Positions 59,423 to 64,000 of a DNA stretch of 64,000 nucleotides are shown piece after piece. The notes beneath the pieces were generated by a model. It searched no databases. It had not been told where the DNA came from and was given only the letters and a program-made list of their open reading frames with translations. Positions within the stretch are counted from its first letter, which is position 1. Each line of letters begins with the position of its first letter. The DNA is taken from positions 1-64,000 of the forward strand of contig DAMBWF010000006.1 of assembly GCA_032052615.1 (NCBI GenBank), in the 5' to 3' direction. The position numbers were made by a program, and so were the translations under genes. The stretch is from Pseudomonas_T sp032052615. GTDB lineage: Bacteria > Pseudomonadota > Gammaproteobacteria > Pseudomonadales > Pseudomonadaceae.

Positions 59423-61287
59423 CGAGCGGTTTCCTGGCGCCGTTGCTGTTCGTACCAGAACTTGCGGCGCAGCAGTTCGGCGGGGTCGTCGGGAATTTGC
59501 CGCAGCCATTGTTCCAGGGCCTGGCGACGTTCCTCGCCCAGCGCTTCGTGGCGGCCCTCGCCGGCGTTCGCCATGGCGGCGGGCGCTTGGGAGGGCGAGG
59601 TCCCGTCGCCGGCGGAGGCGTTGCCTGGGGCGGGCTGGCCGGGCGGTGGCGGCTCGGCGGAGGCGGTCTCGGATCGCGGGGCCGTCTCCTCGCGTTTCCC
59701 GGCGCTGGGCGGGGCCTGGTGGGTGGACGCCTGCGGCGGCGGCGCGTCCGGCTTGCCGTCGTCGGGAGACGGCGATGTCGACGCGCTGCCGGCCGAGGGC
59801 GAGGCGTTCGGATCGGCCTGGCCGCCTTGGCCCTCCTGGGCCGTCCCGCCGCCCGGGGACGACGCGCCGGTGGACGGCTTCGCCGACGGCGACGGCTCGC
59901 CGGCGTCGGGGGAGGAAGGGCGTTGCTGCCGCTCCTTCAGCATTTCCTCCACCAAGGCCCGGTTCCGCTGGGCGGGCTGCAAGTCGGGCTGGCGCTCCAG
60001 GGCGCTCTCGTAGGCATCCAGGGCGGCCTCCAACTGGCCGGCCCTGGCCAGGGCGTTGCCGCGATTGTAGTGGGCCGCCGCGCTGTCCTCGCTGGCGAAG
60101 CGCTCGGCGGCGCCGGCATAGTCGCCCGCCTGGTACAGGGCGAGGCCCTGCCACTGGCGGTTCTCGAAGCGCTGCGCGGCCTCCGCCGGCCGTTGCGCCT
60201 GCAGCAGGCGCTGGCCCTGCTGGTCGGGGCGCAGCCACAGGTCGGCCAGCTCGAAAGCCTGGCTCGGCTGGGGTAGCGCCAGCAGCAGCGGCAGGCAGAA
60301 CAGCCAGCCGCGGCGCCCGGCGCAGGCGGCCAGCAGCAGCAGCGGCAACAGCAGCCAGTGACCCTGGTCGACCCAGGCTTGCAGGCGCATCGTCCGGGTT
60401 TCCTCGCGTGGGCCGAGGGTCTCGTCCAGCAGGCCGAGGCCGCGCAGGTCGCGGTCGTCCAGGCGGGCATTGGCATAGCGTCCGCCGAGCGTGCCGGCGA
60501 AGCGCTTGAGGCCCTTGGCATCCAGCTTGGGCAGCAGGATCGCGCCGTGCTCGTCCTTGAGGAAACCGCCGTTCTCCTGGGCCACCGGCGCGCCCTGGGG
60601 CGTGCCGACGCCGAGGATCGACAAGCGCGCGCCCCGCGAACCCAGGGCTGCCCGGATGGCGTGGCGTTCCTCCCGGTCCAGGCGCGAGGTGATCAGCAGC
60701 AGCCGGCCTTGCCCTTGGGCACCCTGGTCCAGCAGCGCCAGCGCCTTGGCCACGGCGAGGTCGGCGCGACGACCGGCCACCGGCATGATGGAGGGCTTGA
60801 GCGCCTCCAGCAGGTTGCGGGCGGTCATCAGGTCGTCGGACAGCGGTACCAGTGTGTGGGCGCTACCGGCGTAGACCACCAGGGCGGTCTGGGCGTCGCG
60901 ACGCGCCTGGAGCAGATCCAGCAGCTTGCGCCGGGCCTGTTCGAGGCGCGAGGGAGGCGCGTCGGCGGCGAGCATCGCCGGGGTCAGCTCCAGCATCACC
61001 ACCAGCGGGTCGGCTCGCTTGCCGGCGCTCTGCTCGACCTGGCGCCAGCTCGGCCCGATCAGCGCCAGGACCGCCAGCAGCCAGGCCAGGCCCAGGGCGA
61101 TCCAAGGCAACCGCGCGCCCCGGGCGCGCTGGTTCAGCAGCAGCCAGGGCTGGAAGGCGGCCGGGAGCAGGTGCTGCCAGCGGCCGCTGCGCCGCTCGCG
61201 GTGCCAGAGGCGCCAGAGCAGCCAGCCGAGCGGCGGCAGCGCCAGCAGCCAGAGCGGGCGCAGCCAATGGGGCCAGAGGTCGATCAC
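59419..61287 (-). CDS. VWA-TPR protein, fused BatB/BatC
   Basis: A 622-residue membrane protein. Two N-terminal helices (LWPHWLRPLWLLALPPLGWL and LPWIALGLAWLLAVLALIG) precede a von Willebrand A domain (about 85-290) with LVVMLELTPAML at the MIDAS position, where DxSxS is degenerate (Glu, Thr). A third and fourth helix (about 315-345) lead into TPR repeats (ALYQAGDYAGAAERF, AAHYNRGNALARAGQLEAAL). The end is a Pro/Ser/Gly-rich linker and a charged tail. Separate BatB and BatC proteins of other operons are fused here. GTG 61287 overlaps the batA stop (GTGA). Confidence 0.85.
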   Translation of the reverse strand: MIDLWPHWLRPLWLLALPPLGWLLWRLWHRERRSGRWQHLLPAAFQPWLLLNQRARGARLPWIALGLAWLLAVLALIGPSWRQVEQSAGKRADPLVVMLELTPAMLAADAPPSRLEQARRKLLDLLQARRDAQTALVVYAGSAHTLVPLSDDLMTARNLLEALKPSIMPVAGRRADLAVAKALALLDQGAQGQGRLLLITSRLDREERHAIRAALGSRGARLSILGVGTPQGAPVAQENGGFLKDEHGAILLPKLDAKGLKRFAGTLGGRYANARLDDRDLRGLGLLDETLGPREETRTMRLQAWVDQGHWLLLPLLLLAACAGRRGWLFCLPLLLALPQPSQAFELADLWLRPDQQGQRLLQAQRPAEAAQRFENRQWQGLALYQAGDYAGAAERFASEDSAAAHYNRGNALARAGQLEAALDAYESALERQPDLQPAQRNRALVEEMLKERQQRPSSPDAGEPSPSAKPSTGASSPGGGTAQEGQGGQADPNASPSAGSASTSPSPDDGKPDAPPPQASTHQAPPSAGKREETAPRSETASAEPPPPGQPAPGNASAGDGTSPSQAPAAMANAGEGRHEALGEERRQALEQWLRQIPDDPAELLRRKFWYEQQRRQETAR

Positions 61288-62288
61288 GCGCGCCTCCAGG
61301 GAAGCCGGGCATGGGGCCACAGCAGGCGGCCCGCGAAACCCGCGCTGAGGAGTAACGCCAGGGCCAGGGGCCAGGGGTAGAGGGCCCGGGCCGGCCGCGC
61401 CTGGGTCGGGGCCTGGGTCACCGGCTCCAGGCGGTCGAGGGTACTCTCGATGCGCCGCAGGTCCTCGCCGGTGCGGGCGCGGAAGTACTCGCCGCCGGTG
61501 CGCTCGGCGATGGCGGTCAAGGTCGGTTCGTCCAGGTCCAGGCCCGGGTTCATGCCGAGGAAGCCGATGGCGCCGGCCTGATTGGGGTCGGCGCCGATGC
61601 CGATGGTGTAGACCTTGACCTCTTCGTCGGCGGCCAGCCGCGCGGCGGTCAGCGGGTCCACTTCGCCGCCGGTGTTGGCGCCGTCGGTGACCAGCACCAG
61701 CACGCGGCTGCTGGCGGGGCGCTGGCGCAGGCGCTTGACCCCCAGGCCGATGGCGTCGCCCAGGGCGGTGGTCTTGCCGGCGATGCCGATCAGCGCTTCG
61801 TCGAGCCAGGTGTGCACGGTCCGCCGGTCGAAGGTCAGCGGGGCTTGCAGGTAGGCCTGGCTGCCGAACAGGATCAGTCCGATGCGGTCGCCCTGGCGGC
61901 CGTCGATGAACTCGCCCATCAGTCGCTTGACCAGGGCCAGGCGGCTGACCTTGCGGCCATCCAGGTCCATGTCGGCGTATTCCATGGAGCCGGACACGTC
62001 CACCGCCAGCAGCAGATCCCGCCCGCTGGTGGGCAACGGCAACGGTTCGCCGACCCACTCCGGGCGCGCCGCCGCCGCCAGCAACAGCGCCCAGAGCACG
62101 GTGAAGCGCAGTTGCTGGCGCCAGGCCGGCAGGCGCATCAGCGCGCGACGCCCAGCCAGGGTTTCCAGTTCGGCGAGGAAGGGCGTCCGCAGGGCGGACT
62201 CGCCGCTGTCGGCCGCCGGTAGCAACCGACGCAGCAGCCAGGGCAGCGGGGCGAGCAGGACGATCCAGGGCCAGGCGAATTCAAACAT
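61284..62288 (-). CDS. batA: VWA domain protein BatA
   Basis: A 334-residue protein with two N-terminal helices (FEFAWPWIVLLAPLPWLLRR; about residues 55-75), a von Willebrand A domain with the intact MIDAS motif in LAVDVSGSMEYADMD, and a later VLVTDGANTGGEVDPLTA. A C-terminal helix (ALALLLSAGFAGRLLWP) anchors it. The intact metal site suggests that this copy, not the fused VWA, does ligand binding. It overlaps DUF4381 by 8 bp. Confidence 0.9.
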   Translation of the reverse strand: MFEFAWPWIVLLAPLPWLLRRLLPAADSGESALRTPFLAELETLAGRRALMRLPAWRQQLRFTVLWALLLAAAARPEWVGEPLPLPTSGRDLLLAVDVSGSMEYADMDLDGRKVSRLALVKRLMGEFIDGRQGDRIGLILFGSQAYLQAPLTFDRRTVHTWLDEALIGIAGKTTALGDAIGLGVKRLRQRPASSRVLVLVTDGANTGGEVDPLTAARLAADEEVKVYTIGIGADPNQAGAIGFLGMNPGLDLDEPTLTAIAERTGGEYFRARTGEDLRRIESTLDRLEPVTQAPTQARPARALYPWPLALALLLSAGFAGRLLWPHARLPWRRA

Positions 62289-62775
62289 GCTTGCGAATCC
62301 AGGTGTCCACGGCCTGCTGGAGCCCGTCGATGGCCTTGTCGTCGAGGCGGCAATCCGGACGGTAGGCGCCTTCCACGAGGATCATCCAGCGGGTCAGGCC
62401 GGCCGCCGGGCAGCGGTTGTCGAGGAAGGCCAGCCAGGCGCGGCCGCTGAGGACATGGCTCGCTTCGTCGGGGTAATGGGCCCGGCAGAGGCGCTTGAGC
62501 AGGCCGTTGAGCTGTTGCAGCCAGTGCTGGGCGGGGATGTCGTAGGGCTTGCGCAGTCGCGCCAGTTCGTCCAGCGCCGCCTGGCGCAGCGGGTCGAGCA
62601 CCGGCGCGGCGTCGCTCGCCGGGCGGCGCCGACGCGGCAGGCGCCGGCCCAGGCGCCACAAGCCCCAGAGCGCCAGGGGCAGCAGCAGCGCCAGTAGCCA
62701 CCAGCCGGGCGCCGGCGGCCACCAGGCTACCGGCGGCGGGGCGATGGGCGGCGCCAGGCGATCCAGCGGGTTCAT
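62281..62775 (-). CDS. DUF4381 family protein
   Basis: A 164-residue membrane protein with one N-terminal hydrophobic helix (WWLLALLLPLALWGLWRLGR) and a cytoplasmic remainder. DUF4381 proteins are regularly encoded in MoxR-Bat operons between DUF58 and batA. It begins in the DUF58 stop codon (ATGA overlap). Confidence 0.83.
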   Translation of the reverse strand: MNPLDRLAPPIAPPPVAWWPPAPGWWLLALLLPLALWGLWRLGRRLPRRRRPASDAAPVLDPLRQAALDELARLRKPYDIPAQHWLQQLNGLLKRLCRAHYPDEASHVLSGRAWLAFLDNRCPAAGLTRWMILVEGAYRPDCRLDDKAIDGLQQAVDTWIRKHV

Positions 62776-63806
62776 CGCCCGCCTCGCTGTTGCAGGTGTT
62801 CGCGTAGTTGATCCACCACGTCGCGCTCGGTGCCCAGGGGCATCAACAGCACCCCGAGCTTTTGCGACAGGCGCTGCCAGCGGGCGAGACGCGCCTCGGC
62901 CTGACGCTGGTAGGCCAGGCGCAGTTCGCCGTCGTGGGTGTCCAGCTCCAACTGGGCGCCGGCATCGGCGAAGCGCAGCAGCCCGGCGGCGGGCAGGGCG
63001 CGATCCAGGGGGTCGGACAGGGGCAACAGGATCAGGTCGGTGTGCCGCGCCAGCAGGCCCAGTTGCTGCTCCGCGGTGTCGGACAGCGCGCGCTCGTCGC
63101 AGAGCACCACCGCCAGGCTGCCGGGGCGCAGCACCTCGCGGGCGCGCCGCAGGGCCAGGCCGAAGCCGTCGCGGTCGGGCGCGCGCTCCTGGTGCAGGTC
63201 ACCGTTGACCCGTGCCAGTCGGCCGAGCAGTTGCAGCAGGCTCTGCTTGCTCCGCCGGGGCTTGATTTCGTAATGCTCGGCGTCGCCGAACACCAGCCCG
63301 CCGATGCGGTCGTTGTGGCCCAGGGCCGCCCAGCCGAACAGGCTCGCCGCCCGGGCGGCGACCACCGACTTGAAGGCCTGGCCGCTGCCGAAGAACAGCC
63401 GGCGGCTCTGCTCCACCAGGATGAACACCGGCCGTTCCCGCTCCTCGTGGAACAGCTTGGTGTGGGGCTCTTGGGAGCGCGCGGTGACCCGCCAATCGAT
63501 GGTGCGCACGTCGTCGCCGGCCTGGTAGACCCGCACTTGGTCGAAGTCCACGCCGCGCCCGCGCAGGCGCGAATGGTGCACGCCGATCAGCGGACTGCGC
63601 CGCGACGGGGAGGAAAACAACTGGACTTCCCGCGCCCGGTGGCGGATGTCGATGAGTTCGGCGAGGCTGGCATGCACGCCGAGCGTCGTCACGCCGAGCG
63701 TCGCCACGCCGGGCGTCGCCACGCCGGGCGTCGCTACGCCGGAGGCCCCGGGAGCGGCGTCGACCCCGCTGGCCGGCGGCGTTCCGGCGGTGGGCCGGGC
63801 GATCAC
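62772..63806 (-). CDS. DUF58 domain protein (MoxR operon)
   Basis: A 344-residue protein. The conserved DUF58 segment is RLRGRGVDFDQVRVYQAGDD followed by IDWRVTARS, and a VWA-like half follows (VFILVEQSRRLFFGSG, with LDTHDGELRLAYQ at the end). The GTG at 63806 overlaps the moxR stop (GTGA), which favours it; a second GTG at 63677 would give a protein starting VHASLAELI. Between them lies a 15-bp tandem repeat encoding a Gly-Val-Ala-Thr-Pro extension that is not part of the DUF58 fold. Confidence 0.83.
   Translation of the reverse strand: MIARPTAGTPPASGVDAAPGASGVATPGVATPGVATLGVTTLGVHASLAELIDIRHRAREVQLFSSPSRRSPLIGVHHSRLRGRGVDFDQVRVYQAGDDVRTIDWRVTARSQEPHTKLFHEERERPVFILVEQSRRLFFGSGQAFKSVVAARAASLFGWAALGHNDRIGGLVFGDAEHYEIKPRRSKQSLLQLLGRLARVNGDLHQERAPDRDGFGLALRRAREVLRPGSLAVVLCDERALSDTAEQQLGLLARHTDLILLPLSDPLDRALPAAGLLRFADAGAQLELDTHDGELRLAYQRQAEARLARWQRLSQKLGVLLMPLGTERDVVDQLREHLQQRGGR
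63676..63735. repeat. Four 15-bp in-frame tandem repeats
   Basis: Four near-identical units of the form ACGCCGAGCGTCGCC (63676-63690, 63691-63705, 63706-63720, 63721-63735) encode the GVATP/GVTTL repeats at the start of the DUF58 protein. A partial fifth unit follows. Unit length is a multiple of three, so copy-number change would keep the frame. Confidence 0.9.
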
Positions 63807-64000
63807 GCCACGGCCACCACGTCGAGGATGCGCTGGATCACCCGGTCCTGGTCGATACCGGCGGCTTCCGCCTCGAACGACAGGATGATGCGGTGGCGCA
63901 GCACGTCGAACAGCACCGCCTGGATGTCTTCGGGGCTGACGAAGTCGCGCCCGGCGAGCCAGGCGTGGGCACGGGCGCAACGGTCCAGGGCGATGGAGCC
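63803..64000 (-). CDS. MoxR-family AAA ATPase, C-terminal part
   Basis: The frame runs off the right edge; the visible 65 residues read from RAHAWLAGRDFVSPEDIQAV to RIILSFEAEAAGIDQDRVIQ and end in a hydrophobic VVAVA. This is the C-terminal lid domain of MoxR AAA+ ATPases, chaperone-like enzymes for the Bat/VWA proteins encoded downstream. The Walker motifs lie outside the window. It heads or precedes the DUF58-DUF4381-batA-batB/C-batD series. Confidence 0.87.
   Translation of the reverse strand, partial: GSIALDRCARAHAWLAGRDFVSPEDIQAVLFDVLRHRIILSFEAEAAGIDQDRVIQRILDVVAVA

Noticed and set aside
1..64000. CRISPR arrays, tRNA and rRNA genes, transposases, prophage
   Set aside because: Looked for regularly spaced repeats, cloverleaf-type stems and IS or phage protein motifs; none were seen. 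The repeated sequences found are Rhs core copies and one 15-bp tandem repeat.

Overview
The window is GC-rich chromosomal DNA that reads as a Pseudomonas, most likely from the P. aeruginosa / P. nitroreducens side of the genus. This is inferred from gene content and order: nadK, a phosphatase, a rhomboid protease, DUF1315, DUF2797 and pepN in a row, a moxR-bat operon, mmsA/mmsB, fadH and an ANR/DNR-type site. I could not run a search. No rRNA, tRNA, CRISPR array, insertion sequence or prophage was recognised.

Region 1 (1-12150) is a type VI secretion effector island. The 3' end of a vgrG is followed by a DUF2169 adaptor gene and a 1765-residue Rhs protein whose C-terminal tip is an AHH-type nuclease, with its immunity gene overlapping by 4 bp. 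Downstream lies a graveyard of displaced Rhs modules: a start-less Rhs/WHH-nuclease cassette with a SUKH-type immunity gene, a decayed Rhs fragment with a SUKH-3-like immunity gene, a second Rhs fragment with a toxin-tail remnant and a frameshifted paralogue of the first immunity gene, then small unidentified ORFs. Base composition falls sharply wherever toxin tips and immunity genes begin. This is the most unusual part of the window.

Region 2 (12160-16535) holds a DUF892 ferritin-like stress protein, a pnuC plus NadR-like kinase pair for nicotinamide riboside uptake, xthA, a hemolysin III-family membrane protein and a LysR regulator.

Region 3 (16568-21292, minus strand) is a valine/isobutyrate catabolic operon: mmsA, mmsB, 3-hydroxyisobutyryl-CoA hydrolase-like and acyl-CoA dehydrogenase.

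Region 4 (21523-39701) is a mosaic of metabolic and regulatory genes: a hybrid histidine kinase, an SDR, a nitronate monooxygenase with divergent LysR regulator, a PQQ glucose/quinate-type dehydrogenase, a cystine/dicarboxylate symporter, a lone copper nitrite reductase behind an ANR/DNR-like box, a PL7 alginate lyase, a Fur-box TonB receptor, an M42 peptidase, an AraC regulator and a nitrilase-fold protein lacking its catalytic cysteine.

Region 5 (39911-53472) is housekeeping-like: fadH, a coiled-coil protein, a PLP desulfhydrase/ACC deaminase-like enzyme, a cNMP-binding/rhodanese protein, DUF1853, then a tightly overlapped run nadK - phosphatase - rhomboid, followed by DUF1315 - DUF2797 - pepN.

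Region 6 (53948-64000) has a YCF48 protein plus RND transporter operon, convergent with a minus-strand moxR - DUF58 - DUF4381 - batA - batB/C fusion - batD operon that runs off the right edge.
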